Of a DNA stretch of 45,586 bases, positions 16,987 through 24,650 are shown in pieces; the stretch's first letter is position 1, and each line of letters starts with the position of its first letter. The notes under the pieces are model-generated. The model ran no database searches, was not told where the DNA came from, and was given only the letters and a program-made list of their open reading frames with translations. The stretch lies in contig JACCVY010000073.1 in the NCBI GenBank assembly GCA_013697915.1, forward strand, positions 1 through 45,586. Direction: 5' to 3'. The DNA is from Blastocatellia bacterium. Lineage in GTDB: Bacteria > Acidobacteriota > Blastocatellia > Pyrinomonadales > Pyrinomonadaceae. A program made the position numbers and the translations under genes.

Positions 16987-17955
16987 TTATTGTGGAGAGC
17001 TGTCGGACAGCAAAAGTGTGGCAAGAAACTCCGCGTCGATGTTGCCGCCCGAAAGAACCACACCGACTCGCTTCACATTCTTTGGCAATTTGTGATTAAA
17101 GACGGCGGCCGCAGCGGCCGCTCCGGAAGGTTCAACCAACAATTTCATGCGAACGAGCATGAATTTCATCGCCTCAACTATCTCGTCATCGGAAACAGTC
17201 AAAACGTCTTCGGCAGTTTGTTGCAGAATCGGAAAGGTCAAAATACCCGGCGACTGCACTCGTAGGCCATCAGCAATAGTCGGTGGCGGCCCAATCGCGA
17301 CTCGTTCGCCTTTGCGAAATGATTGTTGCGTGTCATCTGCAGTCTCAGGCTCTACAGCAAAGCAACGAATGCGCGGATTCAGCGCCTTTGCCGCCGTGCT
17401 GACACCAGCGAAGAGCCCGCCGCCGCTGCACGGCATCAACAAACAATCAAGGTCAGGCACTTCTTCGAGAAACTCCAGGCCGCAGGTGCCCTGGCCGGCG
17501 AGAATCAAATAGTCGTCATAAGGCGGCACCATCACCCGCCCATCGCGCTGCGAAATTTCAATGGCCACCGCTTCTCGATCCTGGCTCTGACGATCGAAAA
17601 AAATGATTTCCGCGCCATATTCGCGAGTTGCCGCCACCTTCGCTTTAGGCGCGTCATCAGGCATGGCAATGACGGCGCTGACACCGGCCTCGCGCGATGC
17701 CAGCGCGACGGCCTGCGCATGGTTGCCGGAGGAAAACGCGGCCACGCCGCTACGTTTTTCTGCTTCAGTCAGCGAAAGGATTTTGTTGGTGGCGCCACGA
17801 ATCTTGAAGGCGCCGGCGCGCTGGAGGTTTTCGCATTTGAAGAAGACTTCGCAGCCGGCTCGTTCGTTGAATGAACGCGAACTGATAACCGGCGTGCGGT
17901 AGATGTGGCCGTCGATTCGCGCCGCGGCGTCTTTAATTTTTTCAAGATTCAGCAT
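16987..17955 (-). CDS. Threonine ammonia-lyase/serine racemase-type PLP enzyme
   Basis: 322 residues, fold-type II PLP enzyme. Lys51 in GAFKIRGA forms the Schiff base; SSGNHAQA binds the substrate carboxylate and CSGGGLFAG grips the cofactor phosphate. There is no ACT regulatory domain, and the length fits catabolic threonine dehydratase (TdcB-like) or serine racemase rather than the biosynthetic IlvA with its regulatory tail. The reaction would be deamination of Thr/Ser to the 2-oxoacid and ammonia, or racemisation of Ser. 2-Oxobutyrate from threonine would be a possible substrate for the 2-oxoacid dehydrogenase complex encoded nearby; that link is inference. It is single on the minus strand between lipA and lipB. 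Confidence 0.88.
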   Translation of the reverse strand: MLNLEKIKDAAARIDGHIYRTPVISSRSFNERAGCEVFFKCENLQRAGAFKIRGATNKILSLTEAEKRSGVAAFSSGNHAQAVALASREAGVSAVIAMPDDAPKAKVAATREYGAEIIFFDRQSQDREAVAIEISQRDGRVMVPPYDDYLILAGQGTCGLEFLEEVPDLDCLLMPCSGGGLFAGVSTAAKALNPRIRCFAVEPETADDTQQSFRKGERVAIGPPPTIADGLRVQSPGILTFPILQQTAEDVLTVSDDEIVEAMKFMLVRMKLLVEPSGAAAAAAVFNHKLPKNVKRVGVVLSGGNIDAEFLATLLLSDSSPQ

Positions 17956-18048
17956 TTTGGAATTAATGAACGGGGCCGGCTTTGCACAAACAGTCGCCCA
18001 TGACTGCCGCGACTAGTACCGTTCACAGCATTCGCTTAACACTCATCA

Positions 18049-18229
18049 CGCGAAGCGTTCTCATAAGCACCGTGGCGTTAGCCCGGTGATAAAGAGGACT
18101 CCACTTTCCTTAACCGTTTTAACGGTTTACCGGAACGCCGGAAACCGTTGAAACGGTTGGACAGTTCGTGATCACCGGCCGTAGTCACCGGGCTTAAGCC
18201 ACGGTGTTAATAAGAACGCTCCGCGTCGA
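18049..18229. repeat. Palindromic repeat family 2, copy B
   Basis: Left arm from 18049: CGCGAAGCGTTCTCATAAGC, then ACCGTGGCGTTAGCCCGGTGA. Right arm: TCACCGGGCTTAAGCCACGG, then TGTTAATAAGAACGCTCCGCG. Between them are two AACCGTTTnAACGGTT-type hairpins. The arms pair almost perfectly. It fills the gap between lipB and the dehydratase gene. Confidence 0.85.
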
Positions 18230-18279
18230 CGCGATCGGCCTTTTGTGCAAAACTAGCGGACACCAAGGGTGAACCGCCA

Positions 18280-18966
18280 TCAGGCCACAGTTTGAGAAAG
18301 TTCGACCACCGACATGTCAAACACCTCGGCAAAATGGCTGGCAATGTGATCTTCAACTTCGCGCATGTTAATTTCGTGGCCCAACAGATCCTGCATTGAA
18401 GTCACCTGTTCGCCGTCGCACGCAATAATCAAATTAAAGAAACTAAGGTCGGTGTTCACATTCAAAGCAAAGCCGTGCGTCGTGATCCAGCGCGCGATGT
18501 GAACGCCGATGGCCGCCACTTTGCCGCGCGGCGTGTGTACGCCGGTGAAGCCTTCAATCCGAAATGCGTTGATTTGGTAGTCGGCGAGTGTGCGCATCAG
18601 GACTTCTTCCAGGTCGCGCACAAAGGCATGAACGTCTTCGCGATCGGGGCTAAGATTAATAATCGGATAACCAACGATCTGGCCCAAACCATGATAGGTG
18701 ATCTTTCCACCGCGATTTGTTTCAAAAACACTGACGCCGCGCGCCGCCAGCAGGTCGGATGACATCAAGATGCCGGCACTATCGCCGCGCCGGCCCACGG
18801 TCAGCGTGTGCGGGTGTTCCAGCAGCAACAGCGTGTCCGGCTCCCGTCCCTCTTTAACCGCCAGTTCAGTCGCTTTTTGGATCGCCACCGCTTCGCCGTA
18901 CTCAACGCGGCCCAGTCGCTTGACCAATAACCTTCTCACTTGTCTAGTGACATCCGCAGTCTGCAT
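18280..18966 (-). CDS. lipB: Octanoyl-[acyl-carrier-protein]:protein N-octanoyltransferase LipB
   Basis: 228 residues. Transfers octanoate from acyl carrier protein to the lipoyl-domain lysine, the step before LipA. Conserved landmarks are LLLLEHPHTLTVGRRG, the RGGKITYHGLGQIVGYPI block, the catalytic Lys in GKVAAIG and the catalytic Cys in IIACDGEQVTSM (usual form xxPCG), here with Ala-Cys-Asp. Length fits the family. The ATG at 18966 gives a short N-terminal extension before VKRLGRVEYGEA, so the true start could be slightly later. The partner lipA lies downstream beyond the dehydratase gene, with a palindromic repeat between. Confidence 0.93.
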   Translation of the reverse strand: MQTADVTRQVRRLLVKRLGRVEYGEAVAIQKATELAVKEGREPDTLLLLEHPHTLTVGRRGDSAGILMSSDLLAARGVSVFETNRGGKITYHGLGQIVGYPIINLSPDREDVHAFVRDLEEVLMRTLADYQINAFRIEGFTGVHTPRGKVAAIGVHIARWITTHGFALNVNTDLSFFNLIIACDGEQVTSMQDLLGHEINMREVEDHIASHFAEVFDMSVVELSQTVA

Positions 18967-18976
18967 TCTTTGTGTC

Positions 18977-19038
18977 GCCTTAGTCTCCTCTGTGTCTCAC
19001 TGGTTATCTTATGGTTTTTTCACCACAGAGTCACAGAG
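18977..19038. repeat. Short inverted repeat (CCTCTGTG / CACAGAGG)
   Basis: CCTCTGTGTCTCACTGG (from about 18986) and CCACAGAGTCACAGAGG (ending about 19038) are imperfect inverted copies flanking an AT-rich loop, directly upstream of the lipB start. Confidence 0.55.
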
Positions 19039-19061
19039 GCTGGAAAGATCGGAGGTTTTGC

Positions 19062-19400
19062 GATCTGACTTGGTAGTGGGTTAGTTTGAAATTTGAAAAA
19101 GATCGCTGTGATTCGTCGCCGCTTTTACTAAGAGCGCGGGCTGGGGGACGCGAAGCGGTCGCATTAGCACCGCGGCTTCAGCCCGGTGACAGCAAACCGG
19201 AATAGACAACGAACCGTTTCTAACGGTTTTTGTTGACCGCAGGATCAGGAGAAACCGTTGGAAACGGTTCAAGGAATCATTTTGAAACTTGACCACCGGG
19301 CTGAAGCCACGGTGTTAATGAGATCGCTCCGCGTTCCCCCCGCCCGCAGTTCCAATAAGAAGTCCATATAAGAACCCAAACTGACCCACTACCTCCGACT
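19062..19400. repeat. Long inverted repeat enclosing family 2 copy C
   Basis: The inner part 19147-19336 is a family 2 copy: GCATTAGCACCGCGGCTTCA, then GCCCGGTGA on the left, CCACCGGGCTGAAGCCACGG, then TGTTAATGAGATCGCTCCGCG on the right, and AACCGTTT/AAACGGTT hairpins inside. Outside it lies another inverted pair: TTGGTAGTGGGTTAGTTTG (about 19070-19088) and CAAACTGACCCACTACC (about 19378-19394). The structure looks like one repeat inside another, or an extended form of family 2. Confidence 0.7.
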
Positions 19401-19469
19401 TAGCTTACTTGACTCCATACCAATACCGGGAATAGTTTGAGGGGTAAATATTCAACAGGAGAAATTCCA

Positions 19470-19985
19470 GTGCAACGAATCGCAGCTCTTTTGTTAACCG
19501 CAGTCGTACTTTTTCCAGTAACCACTTTAGCGCAAACACGAAAGCGCACCACGAGCAGGGCCAGTCGTTCCAGTGCGGCGCCGAAGGGTTCTAATGCACA
19601 ACACGACGGCGCGCGGCGGGTTGCCGATCAGATAAAAGTTCTGACGCGTTTTATCTATTTGCTTGGCGGCGTAGCGAAAGGGCTCGAGGGCGTGGACGAT
19701 GCGGCGCGGCGCAACGAAGCGTCACCTGCGATTATCGAGCAGGCCGCGAAGAACAAAGCCACTGTGCGCAACAGCATTCAAAGCGTGCGAGAAGGATTGG
19801 ACAAACTGGAAATCGATTTCCGCGCGACGCCGGAGTTGCAGCGCTACTACATTAAGCTCGCGGGCGTAGCCGCCGGCGCTGCCAACGCAGAAGACCAGGC
19901 AGCGGCGAATCAGTTTGACAAGGCCGGACGGACGCTGCTTGATGTAGTGAATCACCTTACGGACGTCTTGCTTGAGATGCGGTGA
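19470..19985 (+). CDS. Secreted helical protein of unknown function
   Basis: 171 residues from GTG 19470, chosen because AGGAGA lies 7 bases upstream and the signal peptide (RIAALLLTAVVLFPVTTLAQ) then sits at the very start; an upstream TTG at 19437 lacks this. The mature part begins with a basic Ser/Thr/Arg-rich stretch of about 30 residues. It continues as long amphipathic helices (ADQIKVLTRFIYLLGGVAKG, KATVRNSIQSVREGLDKLEI, QFDKAGRTLLDVVNHLTDVL), suggesting a helical bundle in the periplasm. I recognise no family. Confidence 0.75.
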   Translation: MQRIAALLLTAVVLFPVTTLAQTRKRTTSRASRSSAAPKGSNAQHDGARRVADQIKVLTRFIYLLGGVAKGLEGVDDAARRNEASPAIIEQAAKNKATVRNSIQSVREGLDKLEIDFRATPELQRYYIKLAGVAAGAANAEDQAAANQFDKAGRTLLDVVNHLTDVLLEMR

Positions 19986-20008
19986 GGCGCGGATCTGGAA
20001 GCGAAAAA

Positions 20009-20131
20009 TATTTTTCATTTATAATTTGACATCGATCATTTTTCAATTGAAGACAGGAGCAAACTGTCGCCCTTAACCCTCGCTAAGACCCGTCGACAAA
20101 TGGCAAATGAGAATGTCAAATGATGAATGAA
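20009..20131. repeat. 7-base-period arrays in inverted orientation (core CATT / AATG)
   Basis: 20009-20047 runs CATTTAT-AATTTGA-CATCGAT-CATTTTT-CAATTGA. 20098-20131 runs AAATGGC-AAATGAG-AATGTCA-AATGATG-AATGAAA. Both keep a 7-base step and the cores are complementary. They lie between two convergent genes. Confidence 0.65.
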
Positions 20132-20165
20132 AACTTTGTTCTCTTTGTCAGCGTGATGGCACTCA

Positions 20166-21290
20166 TTACTTTCCCTTAGGGTAGTATCCCTGGCGGGCGC
20201 GCACGCGCAGATCAGCGTGAGTTGGTATCGTCACGACAATACGCCGAAACTGCACACCCGGCACTTGTGAGTTTGAATAATATTGCAGCAAGTATTGGCC
20301 GCGCAGTTCCGCGGCCACTTCCCCAAACACTCGCTCCAAATCCTTGTCTGAATCAGGCACGAAAGCTGTGCCGCCAGTCGATTGCGCAATCGATGACATA
20401 TCGTTTTGCGCGCGCGTGCTAATCAGGTTCAGGTGTACCGAGGGACCGCCCGGATTAATCGAATAAAATGCGGCGTCGGCCTGTTGGACGGTTCGCTGCA
20501 CTTCCAGAACCGCGCGCTGCCGCCGAGCCAATAGATTCTGTCGCGCCGCTGCCGGCGTCGTTTCTCCTTTTTGCTCGGCGCGCGCCTCCGCGATGGTCAG
20601 GTCCTTGATGAGGCTACTAAAGTTGTCGTCGCCGTCAGAGATGACGAGGATTACGCGACGGTGACGGTCGGCCGATTTCTCGTTCAAATATTTTGCGGCT
20701 GCCACCACCGTGTCATAAAAAGCAGTCGGCACCGGCGTAGTGGCAGCGGCAATGGTCAACAACCTCGCCGCTGCGATATCAGCCGAAGCCAATGGCTCAA
20801 TCAATCGCGGCTGGTCCGTGATGGTAAAAACTGCGGCCCGATCGGTCAGCTTCAAGACTTGTTTGAGAAACGCGGCGGCCGCTTTTTGTTGAAACGAAAA
20901 AAAGCCTTTATTGCTGACGCTGCTCGAGACGTCAAACAGCAGCGCGATGTCCAGCGGCACCTGATCCGGATTTCCAATCTCGACTATTTGCTGCGGACGA
21001 CCTTCTTCATCCAGATGGAAATCGTTGACTTGCAGGCCGTGGACTGGTTGGCCCATCGCGTCTACCACCGAAACCGGAACCATCACCAGGTTTGAGTTTA
21101 CTTTGATGACGTCAAAGTCTTCGTCCTTGGGCGGCCCAGGCGTTGGTGTAGGTTTAGGCGTCGGTGCCGGAGGCGGCGGGGGAAAATCTCTGATCGTTTG
21201 CGCTGCGGCTGAGCCACAACAAAAACAAAGAGCCAGCACTGCGATAAGCAGCGCCGGCCCAAAATGTTTTCCCCAATTTCCGTTCGTCAT
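20166..21290 (-). CDS. Secreted VWA-domain protein (acidobacterial VWFA-related family)
   Basis: 374 residues from ATG 21290, which has GAGGA about 9 bases upstream; an ATG five codons earlier lies in a hairpin stem. Signal peptide (GPALLIAVLALCFCCGSAAAQ region), then a Pro-rich linker (PPPPPAPTPKPTPTPGPP) and a strand block (VNSNLVMVPVSVVDAMGQPV). A VWA domain follows with MIDAS residues DVSSS and SDGDDN. The closing part (RGQYLLQYYSNSQVPG, VRARQGYYPKG) is the hallmark of the VWFA-related family (TIGR03436) abundant in Acidobacteriota. It probably mediates metal-dependent binding in the periplasm or at the surface. The upstream OmpA-like gene is on the same strand. Confidence 0.9.
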   Translation of the reverse strand: MTNGNWGKHFGPALLIAVLALCFCCGSAAAQTIRDFPPPPPAPTPKPTPTPGPPKDEDFDVIKVNSNLVMVPVSVVDAMGQPVHGLQVNDFHLDEEGRPQQIVEIGNPDQVPLDIALLFDVSSSVSNKGFFSFQQKAAAAFLKQVLKLTDRAAVFTITDQPRLIEPLASADIAAARLLTIAAATTPVPTAFYDTVVAAAKYLNEKSADRHRRVILVISDGDDNFSSLIKDLTIAEARAEQKGETTPAAARQNLLARRQRAVLEVQRTVQQADAAFYSINPGGPSVHLNLISTRAQNDMSSIAQSTGGTAFVPDSDKDLERVFGEVAAELRGQYLLQYYSNSQVPGVQFRRIVVTIPTHADLRVRARQGYYPKGK

Positions 21291-21301
21291 TAAACCAATC
21301 C

Positions 21302-21364
21302 TCATGCCGCCAAGGTTGTCGCTGGCCTTACTCTTTCATCTTAACAACTTTTGCGGCGGCATGA
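21302..21364. repeat. Long hairpin upstream of the VWA gene
   Basis: TCATGCCGCC (21302-21311) and GGCGGCATGA (21355-21364) form a perfect 10-bp outer stem; GTTGT and ACAAC continue it inward to about 18 bp. The stem ends just before the GAGGA ribosome site of the VWA gene on the minus strand. It has no T tract, so a translational role or a processing site is more likely than termination. Confidence 0.6.
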
Positions 21365-21435
21365 TTCATGGCCTTAGTTGCCGCGTGATACTCAACTGGT
21401 TGCATCACACGGCCATCTCCGGTCGGTTTACCTGG

Positions 21436-22452
21436 TTACTCTCCCGAGCTAGTGGTCATCGTCGGCGCCTGTTGAATTAGGCCCTTGTTGACCAGCAGCT
21501 TCACTTCGACGCGACGGTTTTGCGCGCGGCCGGTGCGCGAGGTGTTCTCGGCAACCGGATGCGACTCGCCGTAGCCGTAAGGAGTGACAATGCGTCGCAG
21601 CGGTATGCTGTGGTTCTCGACCAGATACCGGATGACGTTGTCAGCGCGACGTTGGCTCAGCGCGCGATTTCTCTCAACGCTGCCGGTCGTGTCGGCAAAA
21701 CCCGAAACTTCGACCACATAGCCCTTGGCGTTTAGCGCCTTAGTGGCAAGCTCATCGAGTTTCGCTTTTGAATCCGGCGACAAAACAGCGCTACCGACCT
21801 TGAAATTCACCGCCAACACGGCTTGCGGTTCATAGTCGTCGAGCGCTGAGATCCGTTCGTTGGTTGAATTCACACCCGCAACAGCCGAGTCGGCCGTTTC
21901 CTGAGCGGCCCTGGCGCCGCCCTTGGCGGTGTTGGCGACCGCGGCGAGTTCATCCATCTGCCCCGACAGGCGTTGGGCATTCTGTTCGACCTGGCTAAGT
22001 TTAGTTTCGGTGCTGCTGGCACGTTCCTCGAGCGGCGCGGCGCGAGATTCCACGGCGCGGGCTACGCGCAGATCCGCTTCGTTGAACCTGATCTTCTCGG
22101 CAGCCAATTCGCCAGATGCATTGCCACGGCCATCCACTTCCAAATTCAAGCCGCGCAGAATTTGCGTTTGCGCGTAATTTGATCCGCTGCGCAGAAAGCC
22201 GCCGTTGGCTTTCACGCTGGTGCGATCGTCGAGACGCACTGTGGTATCAACTCCGTTGGCGTCGCGGATAATAAAAGTGTCGGCGTCACGTCGCACCACC
22301 ACACCTTTGACTTTCATTTTCTGTCCGCTCACAACCGTGCGAGCGCCGACGGTGGCCGTGGTGGTCTGGGCCACGACTGCGATGGCTGAAAAAGCCAGCA
22401 GGGAGATAGCAAGCATCAGGGAAGGAAACATCTTAAACTTCGGGATTGGCAT
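21436..22452 (-). CDS. OmpA-family protein with N-terminal DUF5666-like domain
   Basis: 338 residues from ATG 22452, which follows AAGGAGAG by about 8 bases; the frame is open further upstream but without signal peptide logic. Signal peptide: FPSLMLAISLLAFSAIAVVA. Residues about 35-135 form a small beta domain (GQKMKVKGVVVRRDADTFII, TTVRLDDRTSVKAN) similar to DUF5666-type folds. Residues about 140-215 are a helical coiled segment (RASSTETKLSQVEQNAQRLS). Residues about 220-330 are an OmpA/MotB peptidoglycan-binding domain (VSGFADTTGSVERNRALSQR, PYGYGESHP, NRRVEVKL). Likely role: linking the cell wall to the envelope. The VWA gene follows on the same strand after a hairpin. Confidence 0.87.
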   Translation of the reverse strand: MPIPKFKMFPSLMLAISLLAFSAIAVVAQTTTATVGARTVVSGQKMKVKGVVVRRDADTFIIRDANGVDTTVRLDDRTSVKANGGFLRSGSNYAQTQILRGLNLEVDGRGNASGELAAEKIRFNEADLRVARAVESRAAPLEERASSTETKLSQVEQNAQRLSGQMDELAAVANTAKGGARAAQETADSAVAGVNSTNERISALDDYEPQAVLAVNFKVGSAVLSPDSKAKLDELATKALNAKGYVVEVSGFADTTGSVERNRALSQRRADNVIRYLVENHSIPLRRIVTPYGYGESHPVAENTSRTGRAQNRRVEVKLLVNKGLIQQAPTMTTSSGE

Positions 22453-22571
22453 AAATAACTCTCTCCTTATTTTTCGAAAAGTGAAACAGCTCGCCTGCGG
22501 GCCAGCCATCGTTGAACTACCTGACGAACATTCGAGGTTAATTGTTGTCCGCCGCAAGAATGATCCGGCAT

Positions 22572-22600
22572 TTCTTATCGCCAACGCTATTTCAAGTCAA
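22572..22600 (-). promoter_or_regulatory. Possible promoter of the OmpA-like gene
   Basis: On the minus strand TTGACT (22600-22595), a 17-base spacer and TAAGAA (22577-22572). The leader to ATG 22452 would be about 110 bases. Apart from this, the 22453-22731 gap shows no gene or repeat to my eye. Confidence 0.3.
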
Positions 22601-22731
22601 GCTCTTAACCCCGGATCGCTCTATTCATCATCCAATTGCCACTCGATCGCAATACGCCGGCCCAAAAACAAACTTGCGTGACAAACCAATGGAGGTCCGT
22701 CACCGCGAGTATTTAATGGCTCTGCACAAGG

Positions 22732-24195
22732 TTAAAGCGAGAATTCTCCCGCTTCAAGTTGTTCCTTAACATAAGCAAGAAAACGTTCTGCGTCTGCGCC
22801 ATCTATCACGCGATGATCGAAACTCAGCGCGAAGTATGCCATCCAGCGAATCGCAATGTAGTCTTCGCCTTCAGGCGTCGTCAAAACTTTGGCGCGCTTC
22901 TCGATTTTCCCCACCCCGAGTATCGCAAGTTGCGGTTGATTGATGATCGGCGTGCCAAACAAACCGCCAAACACGCCCGGGTTCGTAATCGTAAATGTGC
23001 CGCCGCCGACTTCATCAGGTTTCAACTGTTTCGCTCGCGCGCGTTCGGCCAGATCGTTTGCGGCGCGGGCCAATCCGGAAATGCTGAGATCGTCAGCACG
23101 TTTGATGACCGGCACTATCAAACCCCAATCAAGTGCGACAGCCATGCCCAGATTGATGTCGCGCTTGTAAATTATCTGATCGCCGCTCACCTGCGCATTG
23201 AAGATGGGAAACTTGCGCAACCCGTTATTGACCGCCTGGAAAATGAACGGCATGAACGAAAGCTTGGTGCCGGTCCTTTCCGCAAACGAGTCCTTATGTT
23301 GTTCACGCAGTTTGGCAACGCGCGTCATGTCGATCTCATAAACGGTGGTGACGTGCGCAGAGGTGCGTCGCGAAACAACCATGTGCTCGGCAATCTTCCT
23401 GCGCATCACCGTCATCTGTTCGACGCGATCGCCTTCGGCTGGTTTCAATGAGGGCGCGGCCGCGGGCGCTTGACTCGCCGGACTGGCTTGAGTTGTGCGC
23501 GCCGGCGCAGCAGCAGGCGCGCCCGATTCAATAAAACTGAGAATGTCGTTCTTGGTTACGCGACCACTCATGCCGGTGCCTTCAAGGCGAGCAATATCAA
23601 CGCCGTGCTCCTGAGCGATCTTGCGAACCAGAGGACTCGATTTTGTGCGGCGCAACTCTTCAACGGTGGCGGCTGAGCCTCCACCGTTGCCCGTGGGTTT
23701 AGCAGCTTGTGGAGCGGTCTCTTTGCGTGGCGCAGCCGGCGGTTTCTGTGGCGCAGCGGTTTCCGCGGATGCTGGCGCGGGTTCTGATTTAGGTTGAGTG
23801 GCTTCCGCTTTCGCTGCCGGCGCGGTTTGAGTTGGCGCCGGTTGCACCTCGGCGCTCTGCGCTTTGGCCGCTGTGACTTCGCTTTGTTTTTGTTCCGGCT
23901 CAGCTTCCCTGGCCGCAGTTTCAGTCGCTGCTGCCGCGGGCGCAGCACCAGCAGACGCGCCTCCATCGAGCACCGCAACCGTCGTATTAATCTCTACCGT
24001 TTCGCCTTCTTTAAAGCGAATCTCAGTCAGCGTGCCCGCCGCCGGCGAAGGAATTTCTGCATCAACTTTGTCGGTTGAAATTTCAAATAGCGGCTCATCG
24101 CGTTCGACGCGCTCGCCTACCTGCTTCAACCATTTTGTGATCGTTCCTTCCGCGATGGACTCGCCCATCTGCGGCATTACAACTTCTGTGCTCAT
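22732..24195 (-). CDS. Dihydrolipoamide acyltransferase, E2 of a 2-oxoacid dehydrogenase complex
   Basis: 487 residues. N-terminal lipoyl domain with Lys43 in EISTDKVDAEIP, the site that LipB and LipA would modify. A long Ala/Pro/Glu/Lys/Gln linker (about 80-180) follows, then the peripheral E3-binding domain (SSPLVRKIAQEHGVDIARLE, about 188-222), a second Ala/Pro linker, and the catalytic acyltransferase core from about 255, ending in SFDHRVIDGADAERF with the active His. The MPQMGESIAEGTITKWLK start and the single lipoyl domain fit branched-chain or succinyl-type E2. The ATG follows GGAGAA. Last gene of the operon, separated from DUF4242 by 98 bases that hold a heptad array. Confidence 0.93.
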   Translation of the reverse strand: MSTEVVMPQMGESIAEGTITKWLKQVGERVERDEPLFEISTDKVDAEIPSPAAGTLTEIRFKEGETVEINTTVAVLDGGASAGAAPAAAATETAAREAEPEQKQSEVTAAKAQSAEVQPAPTQTAPAAKAEATQPKSEPAPASAETAAPQKPPAAPRKETAPQAAKPTGNGGGSAATVEELRRTKSSPLVRKIAQEHGVDIARLEGTGMSGRVTKNDILSFIESGAPAAAPARTTQASPASQAPAAAPSLKPAEGDRVEQMTVMRRKIAEHMVVSRRTSAHVTTVYEIDMTRVAKLREQHKDSFAERTGTKLSFMPFIFQAVNNGLRKFPIFNAQVSGDQIIYKRDINLGMAVALDWGLIVPVIKRADDLSISGLARAANDLAERARAKQLKPDEVGGGTFTITNPGVFGGLFGTPIINQPQLAILGVGKIEKRAKVLTTPEGEDYIAIRWMAYFALSFDHRVIDGADAERFLAYVKEQLEAGEFSL

Positions 24196-24210
24196 AAGTT
24201 CTCCAAAAAT

Positions 24211-24290
24211 GCTGTCAGCGGTAAGCTGTTTGCTATCAGCCGATCAACTGCTTGCTCAGCCGATCAGCTTGCTGAGCGCTGATTGCCGGC
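24211..24290. repeat. 7-base-period array (core GCTGTCA/GCTATCA)
   Basis: The stretch reads GCTGTCA-GCGGTAA-GCTGTTT-GCTATCA-GCCGATC and continues with CAGCCGATCAGC-type units. The period is near 7 with drift toward the end. It fills the gap between the DUF4242 gene and E2. Confidence 0.6.
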
Positions 24291-24293
24291 AGC

Positions 24294-24569
24294 TCATTGC
24301 TCCGCCGTTGTCGGATCGATGATTGACTTGATTTCCGAGATGCGATTCGCCGGAAAGCCGCCCTGCTGTGCGTGCTCGCGAATCATTTCTTCATTGGGCG
24401 CTATATAGACGCAGTAGACTTTGTCACCCGTAACATAACTTTGCTGCCACTGAATCTGCGGTCCCAACTTTTGCAACACTCCGCAAGAGGTTTGCGAGAT
24501 TGCCTCCAAATCTGCTTTGGATAGATTTCCGGCGCCGGGAATTTCGCGTTCGATTAGATATTTGGGCAT
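24294..24569 (-). CDS. DUF4242 small protein
   Basis: 91 residues. Ferredoxin-like small fold of the DUF4242 family: MPKYLIEREIPGAG start, QTSCGVLQKLGPQIQWQQSY middle and DKVYCVYIAPNEEMIREHAQ with GGFPANRISEIKSIIDP at the end. Some family members bind nickel, but no firm function is known. The ATG is preceded by AAGGAGTGTGCC, a good ribosome site. It sits inside the dehydrogenase operon between E1beta and E2, with a heptad array on both sides. This raises the question whether it is a functional member of the operon or a passenger. Confidence 0.85.
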   Translation of the reverse strand: MPKYLIEREIPGAGNLSKADLEAISQTSCGVLQKLGPQIQWQQSYVTGDKVYCVYIAPNEEMIREHAQQGGFPANRISEIKSIIDPTTAEQ

Positions 24570-24581
24570 GGCACACTCCTT

Positions 24582-24650
24582 AAATTTCGGATCTTAGATT
24601 TCAATTTTTCCTTCTGACCTCTGACCTCTGACTTCTGACCTCTGACCTCA
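24582..24650. repeat. 7-base-period arrays (cores AAATTTC and TCTGACC)
   Basis: 24582-24606 reads AAATTTC-GGATCTT-AGATTTC. 24613-24648 reads TCTGACC-TCTGACC-TCTGACT-TCTGACC-TCTGACC. The stop codon of E1beta (TGA, 24650-24648) lies at the end of the second array. Confidence 0.75.

Noticed and set aside
20571-21095. Long open frame opposite the VWA gene
   Set aside because: It is antisense to a well supported gene with signal peptide and MIDAS motifs, and its own translation shows no family features.
22759-23451. 230-codon open frame opposite E2
   Set aside because: Shadow of the E2 catalytic region; the real protein has all expected domains on the other strand.
24582-24650. CRISPR array
   Set aside because: The unit is 7 bases with no spacers of regular length, and no cas genes are present.
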